Shown: in pieces, positions 36,377-46,260 of the stretch | How positions within the stretch are numbered: the stretch's first letter is position 1 | How the letters are laid out: every line of letters begins with the position of its first letter | Source: Mesorhizobium loti | GTDB taxonomy: Bacteria > Pseudomonadota > Alphaproteobacteria > Rhizobiales > Rhizobiaceae | Assembly: GCF_003148495.1 (NCBI RefSeq) | Contig: NZ_QGGH01000012.1 | Coordinates: 62,001 to 126,000 of the forward strand | Direction: 5' to 3' | DNA: 64,000 bases | Made by a program: the position numbers and the translations under genes | Notes under the pieces: generated by a model | Seen by the model: only the letters and a program-made list of their open reading frames with translations | What the model was told of the DNA's origin: nothing | The model's database searches: none

Positions 36377-39034
36377 ATGGCCATCTCGGGCCGATCCACC
36401 CTCGTCGTTCACGGCCGCCTCGCCATGCGGGAAGGCCGCCTGGCGGCGGCGCGCGACCGCCGTCATGGCCTGCAGGTCATGTCGTTCGAGCAGGCGGCGG
36501 TGCGGCTCGCTGGAGGTTTCGTCCGCCCAATTGATGATGAAAGCCTTCGCGTGGCGATCCAGACGGTCCTGCCGGCAACGCCGATGGGCGAGCTGGAGAG
36601 CATCAAGTCGCTGCCCGGGATGATAGACGCAGCCGCGGACACCCTGCACAAGGCCTGGCGCGCTGGTATCGACCTTGCAGCGCGCGCGGTCGAGCATCCG
36701 CGACTCGACGCCATCGCTCGATTGGAGTCGGCGGTCCTGGCGCAGCTACCAGCCGCCATGATGCGGCCCATCGACATCGTCGCCGACGCTACCAGCCGTA
36801 TCACCCATGCGCCCGCCGTTCTCGGCCCGATGGAGATCGCTGGCCTCACCGAACTCTCGCCCTGCTGGCGGCCGCTCCTGAAAGCGCTCACCGCGCACAT
36901 TCCCGTGCGATGGACGGCCGGGCCGAGGCCGACGCCGGCCTGGTTGGAGGGCACGGGTGTCGCGGTGCTGCGCGCGCCTTCGCAGACCCCGGAAGTCAGC
37001 ACGGCCAGCGCGGCTACGGCCTATCACGAAGCCATCGAGGCCATGCGCTGGGCGCGGTCGCTTCTCGCCTCCGGGCGCGCGGCGCCGTCCGATATCGCGA
37101 TCGCCACGGCCTCGCCCGCCGACTACGACGATCACTTCCTCGGCCTGCGCGCGGACGCCAACATCGACCTGCACTTCGTCCAAGGCGTCAAGACCGTCAC
37201 CACCCGCGATGGCCAGGCCGCGGCCGCGCTGGCCGACATCGTCGTTCGCGGCCTGTCGCAGTCCCGGTTCCGTCGTCTCGCCGCCCTGTGTCGGAATTCC
37301 ACGCCTTTTGCGTCACTTCCCGAAGGCTGGCTGCGGATCCTGCCGGCCGATGCGCCGATGTCGACGCCCAACGCCTGGGACCGCCTGCTGGCGCGATTGA
37401 AGCCCGAGGACTGGCCGGACGACGCGGATCACGCCCCGGCCTTGCGCGCGGCCATCGACCTGCTCGCCAAGGGGGCCGACGCAGCACCGGAGATCGGTGA
37501 GGCCTTTCTTAAGGGCCGCGCGCTCGCCATCTGGCGCAAGGGCCTCCTCGCCGGGCCGGCGGCCTCGATCGACACCACCCTCGAAACCCTGAAGCAGGAT
37601 GACGGGCTGGAGGCGTGCGTGTCCGTCGGCTGGATGCCTGCTAGCGCGCTAGCAGCCTCGCCGCGGCGCTTTGTGCGGCTGATAGGCCTCAACTCTTCGC
37701 ACTGGCCGCGCGGAATTGCCGAGGACCGGCTGATCCCGGACCATATCATCCCCACTGCCGAGCTCGACCCGCTCCCGGTGAGCCTGGCCGATCGCCGAGA
37801 CTTCGAGACGATCCTGGCAACGACGACCGGCGAAGTCGTCCTCTCGCGCGCCCGTCGCGACAGCGACGGACGGCTGCTGGGACGCAGCCCCCTCCTCGCT
37901 GCGCACGGTCAGGAAATCTATCTCCGTCGCAACGCCGTTCCGATCCATGCGTTTAGCGAAACCGACCGCCTCATGGCCAGGCCGCAGGAGTTTAGCGCCG
38001 ACCGGCAGGCGCTCAGCGCGCAAGGCTGCTGGCGCGACTGGCGGCACACCGAGATCACGCCGCATGACGGCCTCATCCGGCCCGATCATCCGCTCATTCT
38101 CGCAATTCTGGCCCGCACCCAATCGGCCAGCTCACTCCGGCGTCTGCTGCGCAACCCGCTGAGCTTTGCCTGGGTTTATGCCTTCGGCTGGCGCGTGCCA
38201 GAAAGCACCATCGAACCGCTCGTGCTCGACGCACTCGGCGTCGGCGATCTGGTTCACATGGTTCTCGATCGCGCCTTACGCGATCTGGAGAGCGCCGGTG
38301 GATTGGTGTCCGCCGACGCCGCGGCGATCACGGCGACGGTTGACCAGGCCGCGGCGCTTGTCGCCGCCGATTGGGAAAGCGAACGTGCGGTCCCGCCGGC
38401 CGTCATCTGGGGGCGCACCCTGGGTGATGCCCGGCTGACGGCGGCGCGGGCTCTTGCCTATGGCGACGTGCTTCTGCCGGGTGCCCGCTCCTATAGCGAG
38501 GTGCCGTTCGGCGGGGCCGAGCCCAAGTCGGACGCGCAGACGCCGTGGGACCCCAATGTGCCGGTCACGATTCCCGACACGGGTTTCAATATCGCCGGCT
38601 ATATTGACAGGCTGGACATTGCAGGCGACGGCAAGCGCGCGCTGGTCCGCGACTACAAGACCGGCCGTCCTCCGCGAGGCGACATCCGGCTGAACGGCGG
38701 CCGCGAGCTTCAGCGCTGCCTCTATGCCTTCGCGGTGAAGGCGCTGCTGGGCGATGATGTCACGATCAGCGCCTCGCTGCTCTACCCGCGTGAGCCAATC
38801 AACCTCCAGCTCGAAGATCCGGACGCGGTCCTCGCTGAGATCACTGACTATCTGCGCGCGGCGAGGAGCAGCTTCGCCGGCGGTGCCGCGCTGCCAGGCC
38901 CCGACACCGGCGGCGACTACGACGATCTCGCCTTTGCCCTGCCGGCGAATGCCAGCGCCACCTATTGCAAACGCAAGATGCCGGCCGCGACCGAACGGCT
39001 CGGTCAGGTCACTCAAATCTGGGAGGCGGAATAA
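36377..39034 (+). CDS. AddB-like PD-(D/E)XK nuclease
   Basis: An 885-residue protein with the layout of AddB or RexB: a long helicase-like region without a Walker A motif, then a C-terminal RecB-type nuclease. The nuclease site is clear: D744 in GYIDRLD, D759 and K761 in VRDYKTG, and a Q-type helix NGGRELQRCLYAFAVKALL. Helicase-like remnants include RFVRLIGLNSSHWPRGIAED and LATTTGEVVLSRARRDSDG. The start follows GAAAGGAGG. It overlaps the next gene by one base (TAATG). It differs from housekeeping AddB in length and in lacking an obvious four-Cys cluster, and its island position suggests a defence role. Confidence 0.83.
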   Translation: MAISGRSTLVVHGRLAMREGRLAAARDRRHGLQVMSFEQAAVRLAGGFVRPIDDESLRVAIQTVLPATPMGELESIKSLPGMIDAAADTLHKAWRAGIDLAARAVEHPRLDAIARLESAVLAQLPAAMMRPIDIVADATSRITHAPAVLGPMEIAGLTELSPCWRPLLKALTAHIPVRWTAGPRPTPAWLEGTGVAVLRAPSQTPEVSTASAATAYHEAIEAMRWARSLLASGRAAPSDIAIATASPADYDDHFLGLRADANIDLHFVQGVKTVTTRDGQAAAALADIVVRGLSQSRFRRLAALCRNSTPFASLPEGWLRILPADAPMSTPNAWDRLLARLKPEDWPDDADHAPALRAAIDLLAKGADAAPEIGEAFLKGRALAIWRKGLLAGPAASIDTTLETLKQDDGLEACVSVGWMPASALAASPRRFVRLIGLNSSHWPRGIAEDRLIPDHIIPTAELDPLPVSLADRRDFETILATTTGEVVLSRARRDSDGRLLGRSPLLAAHGQEIYLRRNAVPIHAFSETDRLMARPQEFSADRQALSAQGCWRDWRHTEITPHDGLIRPDHPLILAILARTQSASSLRRLLRNPLSFAWVYAFGWRVPESTIEPLVLDALGVGDLVHMVLDRALRDLESAGGLVSADAAAITATVDQAAALVAADWESERAVPPAVIWGRTLGDARLTAARALAYGDVLLPGARSYSEVPFGGAEPKSDAQTPWDPNVPVTIPDTGFNIAGYIDRLDIAGDGKRALVRDYKTGRPPRGDIRLNGGRELQRCLYAFAVKALLGDDVTISASLLYPREPINLQLEDPDAVLAEITDYLRAARSSFAGGAALPGPDTGGDYDDLAFALPANASATYCKRKMPAATERLGQVTQIWEAE

Positions 39035-42000
39035 TGAGCAGCGTGTCTAGGGCCCTCAAGGATGACGACGCGCGACGCGACGCGATCAGTCTCCATGATC
39101 GCTCGATCCTGGTCGAAGCTGGCGCAGGCTCCGGCAAAACTGCCGTCATGGCCGGACGCATCGCCGTCATGCTCGCGGAGGGCGTTCCCCCGCGCGCCAT
39201 CGCCGCCGTCACCTTTACAGAGCTAGCAGCCAGTGAGCTGCTTTCGCGCGTGCGCGAATTTGTTGCCGATCTTGCGGCCGGCAACATCTCGACCGAGCTG
39301 CGCGTGGCGCTGCCCGGTGGCTTGTCGCAGGCGCAGCGCGACAATCTCGCCGCCGCGACCGCCGTGATCGACGAAATCACCTGCTCGACCATTCACGGCT
39401 TCTGCCAGCGTCTGATAAAGCCCTATCCGGCCGAAGCCGACATCGATCCCGGCGCCGGCGTCATGGACCGCAACCAGGCCGATCTCACCTTCCTTGAGAT
39501 CGTCGATGGCTGGCTGCGCGAGCGTCTGTCCGGCGATCAGGACGGCATCCTAGCCGAAATGGTGCTGCACAGCCCCGGTGAAACCGTGGCGCTCGTCCAC
39601 AAGATCGCTGAGAATCTGCGCCGCTGCCGCACCCTCGCAGCGCCGCCCGTATCGCCGCTTGACGGTCATCTGACAGCCTTTCGGCAGGCGACGGCGGATT
39701 TCGCGGCCTTCATGCGCAGGGCAGCGGCGACCGAGCCGGAAACGCTCGCGATCGTCCAGCGGCTGGCCGAGATGGCGGCCGCGTTGGCTGCCGGTCCCGA
39801 TCCCGCGACGCCCTCCGGCCTGGTCCAGCTTCTGACCTTGCGTCCGCACCCGGATCTTTGCACCAAGGCAGGCGCTTTTGCCTCCTATCGCAAGAAGGGC
39901 AAATGGGCTGCCGCGGCGAAGCAGGCTGGCCTCTCCAAGGCCGATGGAGATCGGCTGAACGATGCAGCGGAGGTCTGCTACAACGCTTGCTGCGAGGCTT
40001 GGGGTTTGCTTCTTCAAGCCGCGGCCGGCCAGGTTCTGGAGGCGCTGATCGACGACGCGCGTCCGATCCTGCAGCGCTATCGCGACTACAAACGGGCGAG
40101 CGCCCAGCTCGACTTTGATGACCTGATCTTCGCGGCGCGCGACCTGCTGCGCGACCATAACGATGTCCGGCGCGCGCTGGGACAGCGCTTCGCGCGTGTC
40201 CTCGTCGATGAGTTCCAGGACACCGATCCCCTGCAAACCGAGATCTTCTGGCGGCTGTGCGGCGATCCGGTCGACGACGTTGACGACTGGACACGGTTCC
40301 GGATCCGGCCGGGCGCGCTGTTTCTGGTCGGCGACCCCAAGCAAGCAATCTATCGCTTCCGCGGCGCCGACGTCGGCGCCTATGTGCAGGCTCGCGATGC
40401 CTTTCGGACGCAGGACCCCGACAGCCTTCGGTCGATCTCCACCAATTTCCGTTCCTGCGCCTCGATCCTCACCTTCGTCAACGAGCGCTTCGAGGCGGTG
40501 CTCTCGGCCGATGGCCAGCCCGGTTTTACCGCTCTCGACCCTTTTCACGACGATCGCGGCGACCTGTGCGTGGCGGCCCTCGACGTGGCCGTGGCGGACG
40601 AAAACGGCAAGGCCAGCGCCGAGCGGCAGCGCGATGCCGAGGCCGATGCCATCGCAGATCTGTGCGCGCGCCTGATTGATACTCATCCGATTGTCGACCG
40701 GCGCAGTGGGACCCAACGTCCTTGCCAGGCCGGCGATATCGCTTTGCTGGCCCCGACCGGCGCAGAGCTGTGGCGCTATGAGGAGGCGCTCGAACGTCGC
40801 GGCATTCCGGTGGCGACACAAGCCGGCAAGGGTCTCTTCCGCCGCCAGGAAATCCAGGACCTGATCGCGCTGACCCGCGTTCTCACCGACCGGCGCGACA
40901 CGCTGGCGCTTGGCTCGCTGCTGCGCGGGCCGCTAGTCGGCCTCACCGAAGAGGAACTTCTGGACATTGTCTGGGCGCTGCCGCGTTCCGAAGAACAGCC
41001 CGACCGAATTGCCCGTCTCGACCTCGGCGTCGATCCCGCCGCCATCGTTCATCCGCTTGCACGAGAGACCATCGAAAAGCTGCAGACGCTCTACCGCCGC
41101 AGCAACAGCACGACGCCGCACGAGTTGCTCTCGCAGGCCGTGGACATGATGCGAGTTCGGCCGCTCCTTCTCGCGCGTCATCGCGGCCAGGCCGAACGCG
41201 CGCTCGCCAATGTTGATCTCTATTTGAGCCTGTCGACCAGCTACTCCGTTCGCGGTCTTCGCTCCTTCGCCGAGGCGATGACCGCAGCCTGGACCGACGA
41301 GGCGCGCGCAGTGGAGGGTCGGCCAGATGCGCAGGAAGAAGCCGTCGCGCTCTTCACCATGCACGCGGCCAAAGGCCTCGAGTGGCCAATCGTCATCCCG
41401 GTCAACACCATGACGGGCGTCATGGCGCCCGACAGTGCGGTCATCGACCGTCAGACGGACACCTTCTATTGCCCGGTCCTGGGCGTCGCGCCGGACGGCT
41501 ACGAAGTCGCGCGCCAGGCTGAGAAAGACGAGCTTGATCGGGAGCGCGTCCGCCTCTGGTACGTGGCCGCCACGCGCGCCCGCGAACTTCTCGTCCTGCC
41601 CCGGCTCGACACAACGCCGTCGAAGTCCGCCTGGATCGGTCTCGTCGATCTTTCGCTGGCCGAACTCCCCGGCCTGGACCTCTCGCATCTACCCGCCGAC
41701 GTCGCGACGGCAGCCAACGGAGCGGCCAATACCCAAACTCGCGCAATTTTCGCCACGGAAGCCGAAGCCGTTACCCAGCGGCAGGCACGGCTGATCTGGC
41801 TTGCGCCCAGCCGAGATGAGAACACCGCCGGAGCGGTGCTGCAGGAAGAAGAGGCCGGGATCTGGACCGGATCGGCTGATGACCAGCCAGCCGAACTGCA
41901 AGCCGCTGTTCTGGTTCAAGGAAGCCGCGAACGCGGACTGATCCTGCACAAGCTCATGGAAGAGGTGCTGACCAGGGAAACCAATGAGGCAAAGGCAGCC

Positions 42001-42426
42001 CTTGCAGACCGAGCCACCATACTCATCCGCGCCCTCGGCCGGTTTCCGGTCGCCGACCCGGCGACGGGACTGTCTGCCGAGGAACTGGCGGGCTGTGTCG
42101 TCCAGACCCTTGCCCTGCCCCAAATCGCGGCCTTGCGGCCGGCTCTCCTGGCCGAGTTTCCCGTCTACGCCGGGCATGCGGACGATAGGATGGAAACGGC
42201 AACGACCGGAATCGCGGATGCCCTAACTCTGACGTCTGAAGGCCGTCCAGCCGTCGTCGTCGATTGGAAGAGCGATGTGGCGCCCGATCCCCAGACACTC
42301 GACCACTACCGCGCGCAGGTTCGAGCCTATCTCGACATGACCGGAGCCGAGCGCGGTCTGATCGTGCTAATGACCACAGGTGCGGTGATCGGTGTCGGGC
42401 CGACAGCCCAGCCGATGGCGGCCTGA
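39034..42426 (+). CDS. AddA-like UvrD/RecB helicase-nuclease
   Basis: A 1,130-residue superfamily 1 helicase with a C-terminal nuclease. Motifs in order are Walker A EAGAGSGKTAV (28-38), VTFTELAASELLSRVREFV, Walker B DEFQDTDPLQ, GDPKQAIYRFRGADVGA, NFRSCASIL, TMHAAKGLEWPIVIPV and VAATRARELLVLP. The nuclease has D1077 and K1079 in VVDWKSDVAPD preceded by an acidic residue region. The ATG overlaps the AddB-like stop and follows GGGAGGCGGA. Together with the upstream gene it forms an AddAB-like pair: processive unwinding and degradation of double-stranded ends. It is probably not the housekeeping addA, because of the island setting. Confidence 0.9.
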   Translation: MSSVSRALKDDDARRDAISLHDRSILVEAGAGSGKTAVMAGRIAVMLAEGVPPRAIAAVTFTELAASELLSRVREFVADLAAGNISTELRVALPGGLSQAQRDNLAAATAVIDEITCSTIHGFCQRLIKPYPAEADIDPGAGVMDRNQADLTFLEIVDGWLRERLSGDQDGILAEMVLHSPGETVALVHKIAENLRRCRTLAAPPVSPLDGHLTAFRQATADFAAFMRRAAATEPETLAIVQRLAEMAAALAAGPDPATPSGLVQLLTLRPHPDLCTKAGAFASYRKKGKWAAAAKQAGLSKADGDRLNDAAEVCYNACCEAWGLLLQAAAGQVLEALIDDARPILQRYRDYKRASAQLDFDDLIFAARDLLRDHNDVRRALGQRFARVLVDEFQDTDPLQTEIFWRLCGDPVDDVDDWTRFRIRPGALFLVGDPKQAIYRFRGADVGAYVQARDAFRTQDPDSLRSISTNFRSCASILTFVNERFEAVLSADGQPGFTALDPFHDDRGDLCVAALDVAVADENGKASAERQRDAEADAIADLCARLIDTHPIVDRRSGTQRPCQAGDIALLAPTGAELWRYEEALERRGIPVATQAGKGLFRRQEIQDLIALTRVLTDRRDTLALGSLLRGPLVGLTEEELLDIVWALPRSEEQPDRIARLDLGVDPAAIVHPLARETIEKLQTLYRRSNSTTPHELLSQAVDMMRVRPLLLARHRGQAERALANVDLYLSLSTSYSVRGLRSFAEAMTAAWTDEARAVEGRPDAQEEAVALFTMHAAKGLEWPIVIPVNTMTGVMAPDSAVIDRQTDTFYCPVLGVAPDGYEVARQAEKDELDRERVRLWYVAATRARELLVLPRLDTTPSKSAWIGLVDLSLAELPGLDLSHLPADVATAANGAANTQTRAIFATEAEAVTQRQARLIWLAPSRDENTAGAVLQEEEAGIWTGSADDQPAELQAAVLVQGSRERGLILHKLMEEVLTRETNEAKAALADRATILIRALGRFPVADPATGLSAEELAGCVVQTLALPQIAALRPALLAEFPVYAGHADDRMETATTGIADALTLTSEGRPAVVVDWKSDVAPDPQTLDHYRAQVRAYLDMTGAERGLIVLMTTGAVIGVGPTAQPMAA

Positions 42427-42720
42427 TCGGAGGGACTGTGCATGCCGTCAACGTCTAGCGACGGTCGACGCATTGAGGGCTTGCCGCCGCTATCGACGAT
42501 CTGCCGCCTCCTCTCGGTTTTTTCTAGCGAATGCAAAGGCTCAATACCGGCTGCCGTGATCTCACTGATTGGCTGAGTTCTGTCGCAGATCCCCACGACG
42601 GCGGACTTGAAGAGCAACAGATACATTAGCATGAGATGTCTGGATTGATTGGTCGGCTTAACCGCGCCTCAGTACGCCGTCGGTAAAAGGCATGAGGACT
42701 GGGTACATTGGGGGAGCGAT

Positions 42721-43707
42721 TTGGCAGGCAAAATCTATGTCATCATGACGGGGAACGAAAACAGCCTTTGGTCTCGGTGCCTCAGCGAGAGCCTCGTAGC
42801 CCTCGAATTTGGCAAGACCTATTTTGATCCATGGCGCGCAGAAGACTACGATAGCTATCTGGAGGTTACGAAAGCTGGCGCCGCCAAAGACGACTCGGAG
42901 GCCGACGTCAAAGGTCGGGCGACGCTCTGGTTCAATCGAGGTAACGACCTGACGCGCAGTGAAGGCGATCTCTGGCTCCACAGAGACAAGAACAGCGATA
43001 GTCTCTATTGGGCCCGGACGACGAGTGCCGATCCGGTTTTTGATCACTCCGATCCCGACAGCGTTATGCTCGCGAAGCCTGTCACCAAGTGGTCCCGCCA
43101 TGACAAGAAAATGAAGCCGTTGTCATGGAAGACGATCCATCCCGTGGCGAAGGACTATATCTCCTCAATGGCGGCGATGTTCAGCGTCGCCAATGCGGAT
43201 ATGAAGGCCTATGTACAGGCCCTCATCGACGGAGGTGATCTCACTCCATGGCATTCGCGCCCAAAGTGGGAAGAACGCCTCGGCGTGCAAAAAGGGAAGG
43301 CCCTCGGATCGAGCGTGTCGCTGCATGAGCTCACTCTCGCAAATCTCATGCTCTCGATTACGGGCACGGTTGCGAATTCGAATGGCCAGAAGGTCTTCAA
43401 AACCTTAAAGAACAAGGAACTCCATTGTTCCGAGGCCGAGATGAAGGCTCATCTTGCCAACCTCTACGAGGAGCAGAAGGGGAAATGCGCTATCACCGGC
43501 CTTACGATGCATCTGCATGGGCAGGACGATTGCGATAGCGATATGCTCGTTTCTCCGGACCGGATTGACAGCTACGGCCATTATTCGATCGGCAATGTTC
43601 AGCTCGTCTGCCGTTTCGTGAATTTCTGGAAGATGGCTCAGGATAATAACCGCTTTGCCGAACTTCTGGACCGTGTGGTGGCCAACCAGCTCGCAGATAC
43701 GTTGTAG
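42721..43707 (+). CDS. HNH-type endonuclease-like protein of unknown family
   Basis: About 328 residues. The last 100 residues look like an HNH/treble-clef nuclease: KGKCAITGLTMHLHG with C256, followed by SPDRIDSYGHYSIGNVQLVC and FVNFWKM. The N-terminal 230 residues match nothing I recognise and may be a recognition or effector part. The start is uncertain: TTG at 42,721 has GGGGGAG just upstream; ATG at 42,748 and the frame opening at 42,649 are alternatives. It is co-directional with the AddA-like gene after a 294-base gap that holds no gene, so it may be a separate unit of the island. Confidence 0.7.
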   Translation: MAGKIYVIMTGNENSLWSRCLSESLVALEFGKTYFDPWRAEDYDSYLEVTKAGAAKDDSEADVKGRATLWFNRGNDLTRSEGDLWLHRDKNSDSLYWARTTSADPVFDHSDPDSVMLAKPVTKWSRHDKKMKPLSWKTIHPVAKDYISSMAAMFSVANADMKAYVQALIDGGDLTPWHSRPKWEERLGVQKGKALGSSVSLHELTLANLMLSITGTVANSNGQKVFKTLKNKELHCSEAEMKAHLANLYEEQKGKCAITGLTMHLHGQDDCDSDMLVSPDRIDSYGHYSIGNVQLVCRFVNFWKMAQDNNRFAELLDRVVANQLADTL

Positions 43708-44219
43708 CCAGACCACAGATCGTGCATTTCCGTCGCTGCATCATCCCGGCGGGGCATCAATCTGATGATCTTTCCAGCCAATCTTATCGAAGGCGACAGC
43801 ATCGCCGTTCATGACCCCGATCGTCGGCTGCCGCACGATCAATCGGCCTGGTCGTGAATTGCTGCCTGCGGTTGCAACCTGGCATTGACCCGCTCAAGAC
43901 ACTTGGTCCTCAACGACATCGACCTCAGGTTCTTCCTCTTTGCCGTCGTCCTCCCCGCCGGCCAATCCGACCGGAATATCCCCAGCCAGCAGCTTCTCTA
44001 GAGAGTGAAAGTCTCTTCCGATGAAGAAGAGCCCCGAGTCATGCGCGGGCGGCCGTGAGGACGTACGTGAAGCGTTGACAGGGGAGCAAGCAGGCCAGGT
44101 ATTAAGCCTCGAAAAATGCAGCATCCAGGCGCCGACGCACTCAAATCCTTATGCTCCCCTCTATCGCGCCATCATCGTTTCCTGCGATGCCACAAGTCGA
44201 TTGCAGGATTGGTCCCGGC
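43708..44219. other. Relic-bearing stretch between the HNH gene and the IS6 remnant
   Basis: Apart from the scpB relic at 43,894-44,004, no gene was recognised here. A short plus-strand frame at 43,767-43,857 (MIFPANLIEGDSIAVHDPDR) is too short to judge. The segment looks like an accumulation of fragments at the edge of the mobile island. Confidence 0.4.
43894..44004 (-). pseudogene. scpB 3' relic
   Basis: The minus-strand frame ending at 43,894 reads HSLEKLLAGDIPVGLAGGED followed by an acidic tail. This parallels the end of the ScpB-like protein at the right edge of the window (LLSKEKLLAGDIMPDFAGSE). The DNA also matches over a short stretch (CAGCCAGCAGCTTCTCT versus CCGCCAGCAGCTTCTCT at about 63,430). 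Only the last 35 codons or so are left. Confidence 0.6.
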
Positions 44220-44400
44220 GCCGGTCGAAGCCGATCCGCGCCGCGTGCGGCCGATGCTCGGTTTCAAATCGACGCACGCCGCCGCGGTCACCCTGTCCGG
44301 CATCGAGATGGTCCACATGATGCGCAAACGACAAGCGCGGTACGCCTTCAATCCGAACCCGTCTCTCGCCGAGCAGTTAGAAATCCTCGCTGCCGCATGA
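44220..44400 (+). pseudogene. IS6-family transposase C-terminal relic
   Basis: The frame reads PRRVRPMLGFKSTHAAAVTL then SGIEMVHMMRKRQARYAFNP and SLAEQLEILAAA, the conserved end of rhizobial IS6-family transposases. The upstream DDE part is missing, and neighbouring frames carry only scraps. No inverted repeats were identified. Confidence 0.8.
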
Positions 44401-44512
44401 GGTTGCCACCACTCTGGCAAATTCTCTGACCCGACAAAACTTTGCAACGGAACGACCCTGCTTGTACCATTGGGTGAGCTGGGCTCTCGAGACCCTAATT
44501 GATCGACCCTGA

Positions 44513-45547
44513 TCAGTTCCTGCAGGCACTGGGGTTGATGTCGAATACTGTACGGAAGCACTTCGAAAAATGTGATGCCGAAACGAAGCCGCATGCGATC
44601 GCGATTTCCACCATCGGTAACTCAGTTTGCTCGACTAGGCGCTTGGCGCGGGCGAGTCTCATATGGAGATAGTAGCGCATTGGAGAGGACGACACTGAGT
44701 GCTTGAAAAGTCGTTCAATCTGGCGCTGTGAGCGGCCAACGCGCCTAGCGATGTCGCGGAGAGGGAGGGGATTTTCAACATACTCCTCCATGATACAGAT
44801 CACTTCCGCCAGTGCCTTGCCGATGCCGGTCGCATCAGTGCTTGAGGTCCATTGTCTGTCTGAAGCCGAGCGCCAGTGCGAAGCGATCGTATGTCTGCAA
44901 ACTGCCAATGCGGCCTCTTCGCCGAGATGTTCGCCGATCAACTCCATCACGAAGTCGAAGGACGCGAACTCTCCTGCACAGGTGGCGACACGAGCATTTC
45001 TAACAAAGAGTCGGTCAGTTACCTGAAGGCGACGAAACGTTTCAGAGAGAGCTGCGCGCTTGTCCCAATGGATCGTGCACGCCGTATCGTCGAGCAAGCC
45101 GCTTTCCGCCAATAGCCAAGTCGCGGTGCCTAGGGCGGCTATTGGCACGCCGTGCCTTCCGCACAGGCGGAGAATGCGGAGCAGAGAAGCTGACGACTGT
45201 TTCTCTACTCGATCGCCGGCGCAAACAATCACCATGTTCGGGCGCTTGCCGGTCTGCAGGCTTTGCCCCGTTCTCGCGAAGTCCGTGCTGGCCGACAGCC
45301 AGAGGCCACTGGCACACTCGACTGGATTACCATCCAGGCTCGCGATGGCCCACTCGAAGGAAGCCCGGCTGGAGACTGAGTTCGCAAGCCGGAGGGGATC
45401 TACAAAAGATGAAAGGGTGAGTTGCGAGAATCCCGGAAGCGCAAGGATGACCACTCGATACGCCTCCACATCCGCCCCCTTTGGCAGCCGCCCAAAGTCC
45501 CGACGAACGTCGCGAGCTCGATCCACCGCCAAAAATGGTGCATTCAT
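44513..45547 (-). CDS. GlxA/GbdR-type AraC-family regulator
   Basis: A 344-residue regulator with an N-terminal DJ-1/PfpI-like domain (about 28-200: VVILALPGFSQLTLSSFVDP, VPIAALGTATWLLAESGLLD) and a C-terminal AraC DNA-binding domain (about 240-340: LPLRDIARRVGRSQRQIERL, VSASHFSKCFRTVFDINPSA). This architecture is shared with GbdR and CdhR, the activators of glycine betaine and carnitine catabolism. Its location at the left end of the carnitine/betaine region fits. It is the only AraC-type regulator in this region. The neighbouring corrinoid gene, upstream in the same direction, is broken. Confidence 0.88.
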   Translation of the reverse strand: MNAPFLAVDRARDVRRDFGRLPKGADVEAYRVVILALPGFSQLTLSSFVDPLRLANSVSSRASFEWAIASLDGNPVECASGLWLSASTDFARTGQSLQTGKRPNMVIVCAGDRVEKQSSASLLRILRLCGRHGVPIAALGTATWLLAESGLLDDTACTIHWDKRAALSETFRRLQVTDRLFVRNARVATCAGEFASFDFVMELIGEHLGEEAALAVCRHTIASHWRSASDRQWTSSTDATGIGKALAEVICIMEEYVENPLPLRDIARRVGRSQRQIERLFKHSVSSSPMRYYLHMRLARAKRLVEQTELPMVEIAIACGFVSASHFSKCFRTVFDINPSACRN

Positions 45548-45562
45548 TCGGTCATATCTTCC

Positions 45563-46229
45563 CTAATGGGTCGTCGACATGCGTTGGCCGACATACGAGA
45601 CTGGTCGCGCGGTTCCGCAATTGCGCTTCATGAAATCCTTGGCGGTCTCGACCGCCATCGCCACATCGCGCCAATAGGCATCGGCGCCGACGGCCTTGCC
45701 GAATTCCCCGTTGAGCGGCGCGCCGCCTTCATGTAGGGCATGGTGGTGGTCAGCAGCGCCGACATGCCGACGATGTCGGGCTGGTGCTGCTCGATGGCAT
45801 CGAGATATTTCTCGACCGCATTGTTGATGCCGAGGTCGATGAGGTCGATGCCAGCGCCCTCCATCATCATGCCGACGAGGTTCTTGCCGATGTCGTGGAT
45901 GTCGCCCTTGACGGTGCCGATCACCATCTTGCCCTGCTTGGGCGCCGATGCGGCCAGCAGCGGGCGCAGGATGAACATGCCGGCCTTCATGGCGTGGCCG
46001 AAAGCAGCACTTCCGGCACGAACAGGATGCCATCGCGAAAATCCTCGCCGACGATGCGCATGCCTTCGACCAGTGCCTCGGTCAGCACCTTGTAGGGCGC
46101 CCAGCCGCGCTCGAGCAGGATGTTGGTGCCTTCCTCGATCTCTTCCTTCAACCCGTCATAGAGGTCGTCGCGCATCTGCTGCACAAGTTCGTCGGAAAGG
46201 TTAGACAGGATGACGTTTTCACCAGACAT
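45563..46229 (-). pseudogene. Broken methyltransferase-associated corrinoid (B12-binding) protein gene
   Basis: The N-terminal part (from ATG 46,229) is the helical cap domain: NLSDELVQQMRDDLYDGLKE and RIVGEDFRDGILFVPEVLLS. A one-base loss at about 46,000 then shifts the frame. The cobalamin domain continues in another frame with the cobalt-ligand motif TVKGDIHDIGKNLVG and VGMSALLTTTMPYMK. A second break removes roughly 20 residues before GAPLNGEFGKAVGADA. Intact proteins (about 210-235 residues) carry methyl groups between methylamine or betaine methyltransferases and folate. No partner methyltransferase is in the window. The protein cannot be made from this copy. Confidence 0.87.
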
Positions 46230-46260
46230 GATGGGATCGTGCCGCTCAACTTAACGAAAG

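Noticed and set aside
39550..40821. A 423-codon open frame on the minus strand
   Set aside because: It lies wholly antisense to the AddA-like gene, whose motifs are clear; long antisense frames are expected in GC-rich DNA.
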